This document shows, piece after piece, positions 16,671 to 24,663 of a DNA stretch of 64,000 nucleotides (the stretch's first letter is position 1; every line of letters starts with the position of its first letter). Source of the DNA: Fibrella rubiginis (GTDB lineage Bacteria > Bacteroidota > Bacteroidia > Cytophagales > Spirosomataceae); assembly GCF_017353185.1 (NCBI RefSeq), contig NZ_JAFMYV010000008.1, forward strand, positions 248,001 through 312,000. Direction: 5' to 3'. Below the pieces are notes generated by a model. It was not told the origin of the DNA and ran no database searches. It saw nothing but the letters and a program-made list of their open reading frames with translations. The translations under genes were made by a program, and so were the position numbers.

Positions 16671-17912
16671 ATGACCACCGCCGTAGAAACCAACATACCT
16701 GTATTGCGCTTTCCTGAATTTTCAGGAGAATGGGTTTGCGAGAAATTAGGCAACGTATCTTCCTGGAAATCAGGCGGCACACCGTCAAAAGAAAATGCAA
16801 CATACTGGAATGGTGATATTCCCTGGATTAGTGCTTCAAGTATGAGAGGTACAAAATATCATAATTCTGAAATAAAACTAACAAAAGAGGGATTAGAGAA
16901 TGGTTCAAGATTAGCTAAGAAAGGCTCCTTCTTAATTTTAGTAAGAGGAAGTATGTTATTCAAAACTATTCCCATTGGTATCGCTACTCGTGACGTTGCG
17001 TTTAATCAAGATGTGAAAGCGGTAGAAATTGATGAGAGTATTTCAAAGAAATATGCTTTATATTGGTTCTTAGCTTCTGAGCACAAAATATTATCGCTTG
17101 TTGTTGGTACTGGAATTGGAGCGGGCAAATTAGAGCTAGATGATTTAAAAAATTTGCAAATTACCTTACCTACATTCACCGAACAGCAAAAAATTGCTTC
17201 GTTCCTTACTGCTATTGATGATAAGATTGAACTACTGACGAAGAAGAAACGCTTGTTGGAGCAATACAAGCAAGGCGTTATGCAACAGCTATTTAGCCAG
17301 AAATTACGCTTTAAAGATGCCAACGGCGAGACGTACCCAGATTGGGAGGAAAAGCAGTTGGGGGACGTATTCCAGCGATTAGTACGTAAAAACAGCGAGA
17401 ACAATTTAAATGTATTGACTATTTCTGCTCAATATGGACTTATCAGCCAAACTGACTTTTTTAATAAGTCGGTAGCGTCAGAAGATTTGACGGGGTACTA
17501 TCTTCTACATAAAGGTGATTTTGCTTATAATAAAAGCACGTCCAATGGGTATCCCGTTGGGGCTATAAAACGTCTAACAGCTTATAAAAAAGGTGTTGTC
17601 TCAACGTTGTATATCTGCTTTAGCATTAAGGAGGATTATTTAGCAGATTATTTTGACCAATATTTTGATGCTGGTTTTCTCAATCAAGAAATACAAAAAA
17701 TAGCCCAAGAGGGTGCGAGAAGTCACGGCTTACTTAACGTTAGTGTTACTGAGTTTTTCAGAGATGTATCAATGATTGTTCCGTCAGAGCAAGAACAGCA
17801 AAAGATAGCTAAGTTCCTCACCAACATTGATGACAAAATCAACGCCGTAAATCAGCAAATTGAAGGCGTAAAAACGTATAAGAAAGGGCTGTTGCAACGG
17901 TTGTTTGTATAG
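16671..17912 (+). CDS. hsdS: Type I specificity subunit HsdS
   Basis: The DNA sequence-recognition subunit, 413 aa from the ATG at 16671. The standard plan is visible: target recognition domain 1 (about 1-165), central conserved helix region (EQQKIASFLTAIDDKIELLT, about 170-210), TRD 2 (about 225-365) and the C-terminal conserved helices (EQQKIAKFLTNIDDKINAVN). The two helical repeats are clearly related. Both TRD-coding stretches are visibly more A/T-rich than the surrounding hsdM, hsdR and conserved helix segments, as expected if TRDs are exchanged between systems. The target sequence cannot be predicted from this alone. It ends 64 nt before the chosen hsdR start. Confidence 0.95.
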   Translation: MTTAVETNIPVLRFPEFSGEWVCEKLGNVSSWKSGGTPSKENATYWNGDIPWISASSMRGTKYHNSEIKLTKEGLENGSRLAKKGSFLILVRGSMLFKTIPIGIATRDVAFNQDVKAVEIDESISKKYALYWFLASEHKILSLVVGTGIGAGKLELDDLKNLQITLPTFTEQQKIASFLTAIDDKIELLTKKKRLLEQYKQGVMQQLFSQKLRFKDANGETYPDWEEKQLGDVFQRLVRKNSENNLNVLTISAQYGLISQTDFFNKSVASEDLTGYYLLHKGDFAYNKSTSNGYPVGAIKRLTAYKKGVVSTLYICFSIKEDYLADYFDQYFDAGFLNQEIQKIAQEGARSHGLLNVSVTEFFRDVSMIVPSEQEQQKIAKFLTNIDDKINAVNQQIEGVKTYKKGLLQRLFV

Positions 17913-17976
17913 CCAACGTAACGAGCCTCAACGTACCTATACCACAAAGCCGCCCGGCAGATCGGGTACTATCCAC

Positions 17977-20862
17977 ATGGCCACACAATCAGAAGCCGCG
18001 TTAGAAGAAAACCTGATTAACCAATTGGTTGGGCTTGGGTATAAGTCTGTTACGATCCGCGACGAAAAAGACCTTGTAGCCAATCTAAAAGCGCAGCTTG
18101 AAGCCCACAACACCGCGCAGCTAGGCGGTATTCCGCTTACCGCTGCTGAATTTGCTCAGGTGCTCAATTATCTCAACAAAGGCGGTGTCTTTGAGCGGGC
18201 CAAACTCCTACGCGACAGGTTCCAGCTTACCCGCACCGATGGGAGTAGCGTGTACATAGAATTTATCAATCAGGAAGCGTGGTGCCAAAATCAGTATCAG
18301 GTAACAAACCAGATCACCAACGAAGGCAGCTATAAGAATCGCTACGACGTAACGATATTGATTAATGGCTTGCCCCTGGTGCAAATCGAATTGAAACGCC
18401 GGGGCCTAGAACTCAAAGAAGCCTTCAACCAGACCAACCGCTATCAGCGTCATTCATATTCGGCTGGGTACGGGCTGTTTCAGTACGTGCAACTGTTTGT
18501 GATTACCAACGGCGTGAACACGAAGTATTACGCCAACAACCGCAAACAGTCGTTCAAGCAGACGTTCTATTGGTCAGACCGCGATAACAGGCCCATCAAA
18601 CAGTTAGAAGCCTTTGCCGGGGTATTCCTGGAGCCGTGCCACCTCTCCAAGATGATTACGAAGTACATCGTATTGCCCACTACTGAGATCCTGATGGTAT
18701 TGCGGCCATACCAGTATTACGCCGTTGAGGCCATTACGGAGCAGGTGAAGATGACCAATAAAAACGGCTATATCTGGCATACCACCGGCAGCGGCAAAAC
18801 GCTTACCTCGTTCAAAGCCAGTCAGCTACTTACCGCCTTGCCGCAGGTGCATAAGGTCGTGTTCGTAGTAGATCGCAAAGACCTCGACTATCAGACCCAA
18901 CGGGAGTTTGACCAGTTCGCCAAAGGCTCAGTCGATACCACCGATAATACCGCTACGTTGGTCGCTCAATTTACCGACGATACGAAGATTATAGTTACTA
19001 CCATTCAGAAGCTAAATACGGCGATTAGTAAGGGTAGGCACCTAACCAAGATGGATGCCCTGAAAGACAAACGGATTGTCTTCATTTTCGATGAGTGCCA
19101 CCGTAGCCAGTTTGGCGAAACGCATAAGCGTATTAAGGGCTATTTCAGCAATAGTCAGCTATTCGGGTTTACGGGTACGCCCATCTTTGCCGACAACGCC
19201 GTAAAGAATGAGTTGGGCAAACGAACTACCAAAGAGCTATTCGAGGAATGTTTGCATAAGTATGTGATCACCGATGCCATTCGGGATGAGAACGTTTTAC
19301 GGTTTTCCGTTGAGTACGTGGGCCGATACCGGCACAAAGACGACAACCGTACCGAACTTGATATAAACGTTGAAGCCATCGACACCAAAGAGTTGATGGA
19401 GTCAGAAGACCGGTTAGATAAGATCGTCGATTACATCATAGCCAACCATAGCCGCAAAACCCACAGCAAAGAGTTTTCGGCTATGCTCTGCGTTAGCAGC
19501 GTCGATATGCTGACGCGCTACTATGAGGCGTTCAAGCGCAAGAAAGAAGCAGGACAGCACAGCTTGCGTATTGCTACTATCTTCTCTTACGGAACCAACG
19601 AAGACGATAAAGACGCTAACGGGCTAATTGCAGACCCCGACATAACCCCCGCCGAGGGAGCCGCGATCAACCAGCACAGCCGCGATAACTTAGAAGAATA
19701 CATAGGCGATTATAACGCGATGTATGGCACCAAGTACAGCACTAAAGACAGCCAATCGTTCTACAACTATTACAAGGACATTGCCAAACGGCTGAAAGAG
19801 CGCGAGAAAGAAGGCTTTGACGACAAAGACCGGGTTGATATTCTGTTGGTCGTAAATATGTTCCTGACAGGCTTCGACGCGAAGAAGCTAAACACGCTTT
19901 ACGTTGATAAGAACTTACGGTATCATGGCCTGTTGCAAGCCTTTTCCCGCACGAACCGGATACTGAACGAACAGAAGTCACAAGGCAACATTGTTTGTTT
20001 CAGGAACCTCAAAACGGCCACTGATGAGGCCATTACGCTGTTCTCCAATAAAGAGGCCATCGAAGAAATTATCATGCAGCCGTTTGAAGACTACGTTGAT
20101 AAATTCGACAAAGCCTATGAACGGTTGATAGCCATTGCCCCGACCCTCGACAGTGTAGACGAACTACCCAGCGAAGACGAAGAGTTAGAGTTCGTGAAGG
20201 CGTTCCGCGACCTTATCCGGCTCAAAAACATTCTGTCGTGCTTCAACGGCTTTAGCTTTGATAGTCTGTCGATGGATGAACAGACCTTTGAGGACTACAA
20301 AAGCAAATACTTAGACTTATACGACAAGGTTAAACCGGGGGCGGGCAAAGAGAAAGAATCCATCTTAGCCGATGTCGATTTTGAGCTTGAGTTAATTCAA
20401 CGCGATGAAATAAACGTAGCCTACATTCTTCGCTTACTGGCCTCTATAGTATCGGCACGACCTGAAGAACGCGAGAAGAAAAAGCAGGAAGTTCAAAAGG
20501 TGTTGGCCAGTGAGGTACAACTACGCAGCAAGCGCGAATTGATCGAGAAGTTCATAGCTGAAAACCTACCGCACATTGATACGGCTGAGGCCGTGCCCCG
20601 TTCGTTTGATGAGTTTATAGCCGCCGAAAAGAGCAAGGCACTAGATCAACTCTCGGAAGAAGAGAAGCTAGATAAGCCAGGCCTAGAAAGGTTAATAGGC
20701 GATTACCTGTTCACGGAGCGTACCCCAATGAACGATGACATTGTAGGCATCCTACGCGAACGACCCAAGCTACTTGCCCGCAAATCCATTGCCGAGCGGA
20801 TCAAAGAGAAGATTGTTGAGTTCGTTGAGACGTATATTCACGACATACCCGTTGGCGAGTAA
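17977..20862 (+). CDS. hsdR: Type I restriction endonuclease subunit HsdR
   Basis: ATP-dependent DNA translocase and nuclease subunit, 961 aa from ATG 17977 (MATQSEAALEENLIN); the frame extends to a TTG at 17905 overlapping hsdS, which is less likely. The N-terminal nuclease domain shows the PD-ExK pattern RYDVTILINGLP then VQIELKRRG (about 121-140). Helicase motifs are Walker A TTGSGKT (near 268), motif II DECH (near 371) in FIFDECHRSQFGETHKR, and TGTPI as motif III. MFLTGFDAKKLNTLYVDKNL and QAFSRTNRI give the later SF2 motifs. No truncation or frameshift is seen, so the RM system appears functional. Confidence 0.96.
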   Translation: MATQSEAALEENLINQLVGLGYKSVTIRDEKDLVANLKAQLEAHNTAQLGGIPLTAAEFAQVLNYLNKGGVFERAKLLRDRFQLTRTDGSSVYIEFINQEAWCQNQYQVTNQITNEGSYKNRYDVTILINGLPLVQIELKRRGLELKEAFNQTNRYQRHSYSAGYGLFQYVQLFVITNGVNTKYYANNRKQSFKQTFYWSDRDNRPIKQLEAFAGVFLEPCHLSKMITKYIVLPTTEILMVLRPYQYYAVEAITEQVKMTNKNGYIWHTTGSGKTLTSFKASQLLTALPQVHKVVFVVDRKDLDYQTQREFDQFAKGSVDTTDNTATLVAQFTDDTKIIVTTIQKLNTAISKGRHLTKMDALKDKRIVFIFDECHRSQFGETHKRIKGYFSNSQLFGFTGTPIFADNAVKNELGKRTTKELFEECLHKYVITDAIRDENVLRFSVEYVGRYRHKDDNRTELDINVEAIDTKELMESEDRLDKIVDYIIANHSRKTHSKEFSAMLCVSSVDMLTRYYEAFKRKKEAGQHSLRIATIFSYGTNEDDKDANGLIADPDITPAEGAAINQHSRDNLEEYIGDYNAMYGTKYSTKDSQSFYNYYKDIAKRLKEREKEGFDDKDRVDILLVVNMFLTGFDAKKLNTLYVDKNLRYHGLLQAFSRTNRILNEQKSQGNIVCFRNLKTATDEAITLFSNKEAIEEIIMQPFEDYVDKFDKAYERLIAIAPTLDSVDELPSEDEELEFVKAFRDLIRLKNILSCFNGFSFDSLSMDEQTFEDYKSKYLDLYDKVKPGAGKEKESILADVDFELELIQRDEINVAYILRLLASIVSARPEEREKKKQEVQKVLASEVQLRSKRELIEKFIAENLPHIDTAEAVPRSFDEFIAAEKSKALDQLSEEEKLDKPGLERLIGDYLFTERTPMNDDIVGILRERPKLLARKSIAERIKEKIVEFVETYIHDIPVGE

Positions 20863-21156
20863 GTGAGTATCTTTAGGTATCGTTTATATGCCGTGTTCTC
20901 TAATAATTTAGGCTTCATGCACCTGTATAAAGTTACCGACAGGCAGTAGTGAGCCTTAAGTTCTCAGTGCTTATTATGTATCTACCATGTTATGTGGGTC
21001 TCGTCGGTAGTATATCAAATACAACATTCTGTTAGCGCTACATATATGAACAAAAAACCTTCCGTCCTCAATAAGATCAAAGAAGTCTGTTCACGATTGC
21101 ACGTTCGACTAGGTTGTGACTACTTGAGCAAGATAGAATTTCCACTTAAAGGGCAA
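20863..21156. other. Stretch between hsdR and the 71-aa gene with no clear gene
   Basis: About 290 bp after hsdR. A 50-codon plus-strand frame from ATG 21046 runs into the terminator hairpin at 21157-21186 and has no recognisable sequence, so it is not called. No repeat or tRNA was seen. It separates two convergent cargo units. Confidence 0.5.
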
Positions 21157-21186
21157 GAAAAAGCCCCGACCGGGAGGGGCGGGGCT
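21157..21186 (-). terminator. Rho-independent terminator of the 71-aa/proteasome-like unit
   Basis: On the minus strand AGCCCC...GGGGCT (arms 21162-21167 and 21181-21186, extended by inner G-C pairs) is followed by TTTTTC. It lies 24 bp after the stop of the 71-aa gene, which supports that small gene as the end of a real minus-strand operon. Confidence 0.8.
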
Positions 21187-21210
21187 CAATGTTTATGATC
21201 ATTGCAGAGG

Positions 21211-21426
21211 CTAAACTTCAAGTTTCAATCGACTGAACTCGTCCTCAACTGCTTTAGCCATTCGCTTCTCAATGATGACCGATGCTTGTTCAGGTGTTCT
21301 AGTGCTATATATCTCCTTATCGTCCACTCTGCGTGTGGGCATAAAAAAAGTGCATTCCTTCAAGTTGTCAATCAAGGGTGCGCAATCGGTGCCCGCGTGG
21401 TTGGGATTATAGAAGAACGTGTTCAT
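21211..21426 (-). CDS. 71-aa protein downstream of the proteasome-like gene
   Basis: A small acidic/basic mixed protein starting MNTFFYNPNHAGTDCAPLID with a C-terminal helix rich in E, K and R (IIEKRMAKAVEDEFSRLKLE). No family recognised and no signal peptide or membrane span; probably cytosolic. The case for a real gene is context: same strand as the larger gene, 56 nt after its stop, with its own strong terminator 24 bp downstream. It could be a regulator, substrate or inhibitor of the proteasome-like protein (inference only). Confidence 0.55.
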   Translation of the reverse strand: MNTFFYNPNHAGTDCAPLIDNLKECTFFMPTRRVDDKEIYSTRTPEQASVIIEKRMAKAVEDEFSRLKLEV

Positions 21427-21482
21427 GATCAGATAAGTTTATGTGACAACAAGGTTTGGATACAAAAGGTTTCGCTAACAGA

Positions 21483-22796
21483 TTATTCCCTAAAATGGTT
21501 ACGCAAGAAGTGGGGATTTAGATTGGGATCAAAGTAAAATTTTCGCTTTATCCATATGAAGCCATCCCCTTTTGATATAACGGCTACGTCTACCGGTTTA
21601 CTTACCGTCTCTTGGGCAAAAGTCATCCTTCTCTTCAAATAAGTCAAATAAATAAGGCTTTCGGCTAATTCCGCTAAATCCTCTTTTGAGAAAAGTCGCA
21701 CAGAATCTAATGTTCTACGGGTTGAAAAATTGGCTTGATACGCTCCAATGTTCTGACCTAACGTTTGCGTAAGCTGCTCTATATTGAAGCCGTTTCGGAG
21801 GTGTTGAGCCAGCGTAGGGTTAGCCGAGTCGATCAAATTAGCCACTTGCTGGTTATGTTGGTTAAGTATTTGTCTGACTTGTCTAGCTAGTTCTATGTTA
21901 AAATCGGGTGATAACCCTGATATTATAGTGTCAATAACGTCTGCCTGTGCAAACGGTATGATTGCAGCGTGATTTGAATCGCTGATACTGTTATCGGAGT
22001 GGAGTTTCCAGCGTAACCTACCTTTTATTACTTCTCCAATCTCTACGCAATGGCACTGTGGGTATAACTGAGCATTTCCGTAGCCTACAAAAACCAAGCC
22101 AGCCGGTACGGAATGTTCAAAGCTAGAGGATATTAAGTAGTGAAATAAGTAAGACTCGATTAGATCAGTTGCTTCTTGATCTATCCAACCCATCAATGCA
22201 ATGTTATGAGTATTTACTACATGATGGAAAACTCCAGAAGATTTCACTTCTGATAAAAAGTCGGCTTGAGTCAACTGACTGTAGTCTCCATCGTGAGGTG
22301 GGAAAGTGGCCAAATTTGCTGTAGTAGCCCTAAGTTGCTCTTTAAAACGGTTCTTTAACGAATCCGTCTGTGTCTGTGCAGGAAGGGCAAAAAAGGCTTG
22401 TGGGTTTGGCTCAATAACCAGATTCTGGATTAGGTTCGCGAAACTATCCAAAATTGACTTCACGGTTATTGCAACCTTGTTATCAAAGCCAATTGGAGTT
22501 GAAAAGTATGAGTTTGTTTGAAGATAACTCAGGAAGTCTTCTCGGTATTCAGTTATTGTATCAAATCCATCCTTTCCTAATTGATTGCGATATTCTTTAA
22601 TAACAACTTCCCAAGGAGTGAACATCAAGCTGCCAGAACCATATATAGCTAAACCGACAGGGTGGTATTTTGAAAGCTGAAAAATCTTATTGGCATTATT
22701 AAATATCTTCTCATTAGACTGACTTGTCGCCGTTACTGCACTGTCGGCAGCAATCGCCACTGCACTCATATTTAGAATCCCTACAACTGCTGTCAT
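21483..22796 (-). CDS. Proteasome/HslV-like Ntn-hydrolase protein (437 aa), cargo of the element
   Basis: Not a standard annotated gene, but the N-terminus reads like a proteasome beta or HslV subunit. After Met removal Thr becomes residue 1 (MTAVVGIL), Asp falls exactly at mature position 17 in VAIAADSAVT, and Lys29 or Lys36 (ANKIFQLSKY) could serve as the Lys33 equivalent. Next comes a strand and a Gly-rich turn (PVGLAIYGSGSLMFTPWEVV) like the SGxxxD stretch of the 20S fold, then a helix. From about residue 110 the sequence departs from proteasomes: a long helical insert, and a C-terminal strand region (VDVAVISKGDGFIWIKRKFYF). It is nearly twice the length of HslV and lacks an ATPase partner nearby. 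The predicted activity is autocatalytic N-terminal threonine protease or amidase. Base composition is lower in G+C than the host genes. Followed by the 71-aa gene and a terminator. Confidence 0.7.
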   Translation of the reverse strand: MTAVVGILNMSAVAIAADSAVTATSQSNEKIFNNANKIFQLSKYHPVGLAIYGSGSLMFTPWEVVIKEYRNQLGKDGFDTITEYREDFLSYLQTNSYFSTPIGFDNKVAITVKSILDSFANLIQNLVIEPNPQAFFALPAQTQTDSLKNRFKEQLRATTANLATFPPHDGDYSQLTQADFLSEVKSSGVFHHVVNTHNIALMGWIDQEATDLIESYLFHYLISSSFEHSVPAGLVFVGYGNAQLYPQCHCVEIGEVIKGRLRWKLHSDNSISDSNHAAIIPFAQADVIDTIISGLSPDFNIELARQVRQILNQHNQQVANLIDSANPTLAQHLRNGFNIEQLTQTLGQNIGAYQANFSTRRTLDSVRLFSKEDLAELAESLIYLTYLKRRMTFAQETVSKPVDVAVISKGDGFIWIKRKFYFDPNLNPHFLRNHFRE

Positions 22797-23006
22797 ATAA
22801 TTGGAAAGCTATATGTTGAATTTGTTTACAGTACTATAAGCCAACAAGTGGACAAGTTATACTTACCCCGGCAAATAATTTGCTATCTTCCACTAATGCG
22901 CCTTTATTAATAGACTTTGCCAGTCTACATAAGTCCGCCTGAAAGCAACTTTGGCCCCTGTATGACCATATGCTGAATACCAAAATGAGTAAGAGAAATT
23001 GCTATT

Positions 23007-23585
23007 ATGCCTAAGAACGCAACATACCCACCCATCTTTGAGCAAGCGGCCATTCTGGAACTAAAGACTCTGGTTGGTTGGGGCTGTCTGTCGCAGTACC
23101 GCCAATGCCGTAGTAAAATGATATGGCGATGCCGAGGCGAGATCACGGCTCAAGTTGGATTCCTCCTCTACAACTCACCCGACGAAACCTATTTGCAACT
23201 AGAATACAACTACGAACAACAGTACCGGACGTACCGCATACCTGTCGAAACAGTACCTAGCAACTTAGGTAAAGGCGTTGTGCGGTATTTCCGCTGCTTA
23301 CATACGGGCTTGCTTTGCCGAAAGCTCTATTTACATGATGGCTATTTTGTTCATAGGAAAGGCGTACCGGGGGCTGTTACGAAATGCAAGTCCAGTCGAA
23401 AACCAGCCAGCTCTATTGCTCTTACTTCAAGCAAGATCAAATCGAAGAAGAGCTATATAAACCCAACGCAAGGCAGACGTACCGGGGAAAGCCCACCGCC
23501 CGCCGCACGCATCCGGCTTGAAAAGCGGCTAGAGCGCATATCAGGTACGCTTACAGCCAATATGGACTTACTGTTGGACTGGTAA
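23007..23585 (+). pseudogene. Cys-motif element protein, copy B, frame-disrupted
   Basis: Open frame of 192 codons whose first 118 residues match the plan of the gene at 14268-14924: TVPSNLGKGVVRYFRCLHTG, C-x5-C, then LYLHDGYFVHRK. After that the homology jumps frames. A GKAYRGLL segment is in the +1 frame, and YEMQVQSKTSQLYCSYFKQD through RQTYRGKPTARRTH is in the +2 frame (23375-23521). The original frame resumes with RLEKRLERISG. Three single-base expansions explain this: G at 23361-23362, T at 23377-23378 and C at 23513-23514. Removing one base at each would give a continuous protein like copy A. Either a decayed gene or local sequence errors. Confidence 0.75.
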
Positions 23586-23684
23586 GGAGGGAGCTTTCAT
23601 TTCGTAGTTGTTGTATTCGCCTGACCTATAAACCTTTCACAAAGGGCAATGCTCATGTCTACAACTAACGCAAGGCATCAAGGT

Positions 23685-23704
23685 GTGTTAGTAAACGTGT
23701 TAGT
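23685..23704 (+). promoter_or_regulatory. Candidate integrase arm-type site, right end
   Basis: GTGTTAGTAAACGTGTTAGT, identical to 7816-7835 and containing two GTGTTAG heptamers. It lies 29 bp inside the right attachment repeat. Presence only near both termini fits recombinase binding. Confidence 0.6.
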
Positions 23705-23710
23705 AAAAAT

Positions 23711-23743
23711 AAAAAAAGCCAGTTAGAATTTATCTAACTGGCT
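23711..23743 (-). terminator. Terminator of tRNA-Gly (element-supplied copy)
   Basis: Perfect 11-bp arms (23717-23727 and 23733-23743) with a 5-nt loop, followed on the minus strand by a run of seven T. The right arm partly overlaps the attachment repeat. A diverged copy remains at 7613-7644. Confidence 0.85.
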
Positions 23744-23799
23744 GATAATCAATGAGCGGGAAATGGGTCTCGAACCCACGGCCTGCAGCTTGGGAAGCT
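23734..23799. repeat. Right attachment repeat
   Basis: Perfect 66-bp copy of 7635-7700. It spans the 3' arm of the tRNA terminator, 11 nt between terminator and tRNA, and 45 nt of tRNA-Gly. Identity ends at 23799, the next base differing between the two ends (T left, G right). Confidence 0.93.
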
Positions 23800-23827
23800 G
23801 CCGCTCTACCGACTGAGCTACTCCCGC
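23755..23827 (-). tRNA. tRNA-Gly (anticodon CCC)
   Basis: A 73-nt cloverleaf read on the minus strand: acceptor GCGGGAG pairing with TTCCCGC (one G.U), D-arm GCTC/GAGC, anticodon stem GCAGC/GCTGC with loop TTCCCAA giving anticodon CCC, T-arm GTGGG/CCCAT with TTCGAGA loop, discriminator T. CCA is not encoded. It is the integration site of the 16-kb element, whose attachment sequence rebuilds the 3' half. Promoter upstream at 23838-23867 and terminator downstream at 23711-23743. Confidence 0.95.
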
Positions 23828-23837
23828 TTGAGTAAGA

Positions 23838-23867
23838 CAAATATACACGTTGCCATGCCTTTGTCAA
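23838..23867 (-). promoter_or_regulatory. Promoter of tRNA-Gly
   Basis: On the minus strand TTG (23867-23865), 19-nt spacer, then TATATTTG (23845-23838), a perfect match to TAnnTTTG. The tRNA begins 10 nt downstream. Confidence 0.75.
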
Positions 23868-23874
23868 GTGCCAT

Positions 23875-24444
23875 TTACGCGAATAAATCGGCGACTACAA
23901 ATTGCATATCAGGTACGACCGGAGCTGCTGAAATAACGTCCGTTCCTTTGTACCCCTGCGAGGCATCAGGCGAGTTGTAGACGTAAATTTTCTGGTTCTC
24001 AGGAATTACGTACCAGACAAGCTGCACACCCGCGTCGAAGTAATCCTGCACCTTGTCGAGTACGTCCTGATACGATTCAGAGTCAGAGAGAATTTCGATA
24101 GCAAAGCGCGTCTTCTGCCGTTCACCAGTACGGGTAGCTTCGATTTGCGCCAGGGTGTAATAGGCCAAATCAGGACGACGCTTACGGGTGTCGTCGATGT
24201 ATGAATCCATTTCAGCAGCAAGTTCATCTCCTTGAGCATAGGCAGATGTCTGCGTAAAAAGCCGCGTCAAGAACTTGAGAATCAAAAATTCAGCTTGTTT
24301 CATTTCGTTTTTTTCAATGATTCGTCCACGAACGAATTCATAGCTTCCCTCTCCACCATACTGCCGCTCCCACTGCTCAAATTCGTCAACCGTTTTAAGC
24401 GTAGTAGGCAATGCCTCCGCTACGGGTTTTCCAACTGCTACCAT
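23875..24444 (-). CDS. Uma2 family (DUF820) putative nuclease
   Basis: A 189-aa protein of the Uma2 family, whose fold is a PD-(D/E)xK restriction-type nuclease; cellular role of chromosomal members is unclear. The ATG at 24444 (MVAVGKPVAEAL) is chosen because the open frame further upstream runs antisense into the uvrD promoter region. The family pattern is visible: TLKTVDEFEQWERQYGGEGS near the start, YEFVRGRIIEKN, a central helix, RRPDLAYY with the active Asp, and FAIEILSDSESYQDV carrying the E-x-x-S variant. The end LVWYVIPENQKIYVYNSP is the usual Uma2 tail. It has no operon partner. Confidence 0.88.
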   Translation of the reverse strand: MVAVGKPVAEALPTTLKTVDEFEQWERQYGGEGSYEFVRGRIIEKNEMKQAEFLILKFLTRLFTQTSAYAQGDELAAEMDSYIDDTRKRRPDLAYYTLAQIEATRTGERQKTRFAIEILSDSESYQDVLDKVQDYFDAGVQLVWYVIPENQKIYVYNSPDASQGYKGTDVISAAPVVPDMQFVVADLFA

Positions 24445-24556
24445 GACGTTGTATGCTTGATTTCTAGTCAAATATACGTGTTTTAATGCCAGTAAGGGCC
24501 TGCTGAGGTGCTTTCTGTGGCCGTGTGCGCTGCCGCCAAACCGGGCAATTATTTCG

Positions 24557-24564
24557 TATTTTTG
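24557..24564 (+). promoter_or_regulatory. Candidate -7 promoter element of uvrD
   Basis: TATTTTTG at 24557-24564 matches TAnnTTTG; no good TTG was seen at the expected spacing upstream. A start near 24570 would place the imperfect palindrome 24574-24650 at the very beginning of the uvrD leader. Confidence 0.4.
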
Positions 24565-24573
24565 GGTGTTATA

Positions 24574-24650
24574 AAAGAGACGCTGGACGTTGGATTCCGG
24601 ACGCTGAACTGCCGGCTGTCCAACATCTGATATCCAGCGTCGAACGTCTA
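24574..24650. repeat. Imperfect palindrome in the uvrD leader
   Basis: AGACG near 24578 pairs with CGTCT at 24645-24649; GACGCTGGA on the left pairs with TCCAGCGTC on the right, and GTTGGA with TCCAAC, with interspersed transitions. Roughly 65-75 percent complementarity over about 30-nt arms. Similar in design to the better conserved inverted repeats at 27406 and 60503 but more diverged. Confidence 0.5.
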
Positions 24651-24663
24651 TAGATAGCCCAAT

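Larger units (their letters stand above)
7635..23799. mobile_element. Integrated element in tRNA-Gly(CCC), about 16.1 kb
   Basis: Bounded by a perfect 66-bp direct repeat (7635-7700 and 23734-23799) that includes the 3' 45 nt of tRNA-Gly. The complete tRNA survives at the right end; the left end keeps only the 3' fragment and a diverged copy of the tRNA terminator. Contents in order: tyrosine recombinase, unknown 594-aa protein, excisionase-like HTH, 31-aa membrane microprotein, DUF3987 protein, BT4734-type primase-like protein, Cys-motif protein, type I RM system, a 71-aa protein with a proteasome-like protein, and a disrupted copy of the Cys-motif protein. No relaxase, coupling protein or structural phage gene was seen, so it resembles a mobilisable genomic island or phage-satellite-like element (inference). 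Confidence 0.93.

Noticed and set aside
20992..21198. 68-codon plus-strand frame after hsdR
   Set aside because: Runs through the minus-strand terminator hairpin and has no recognisable sequence.
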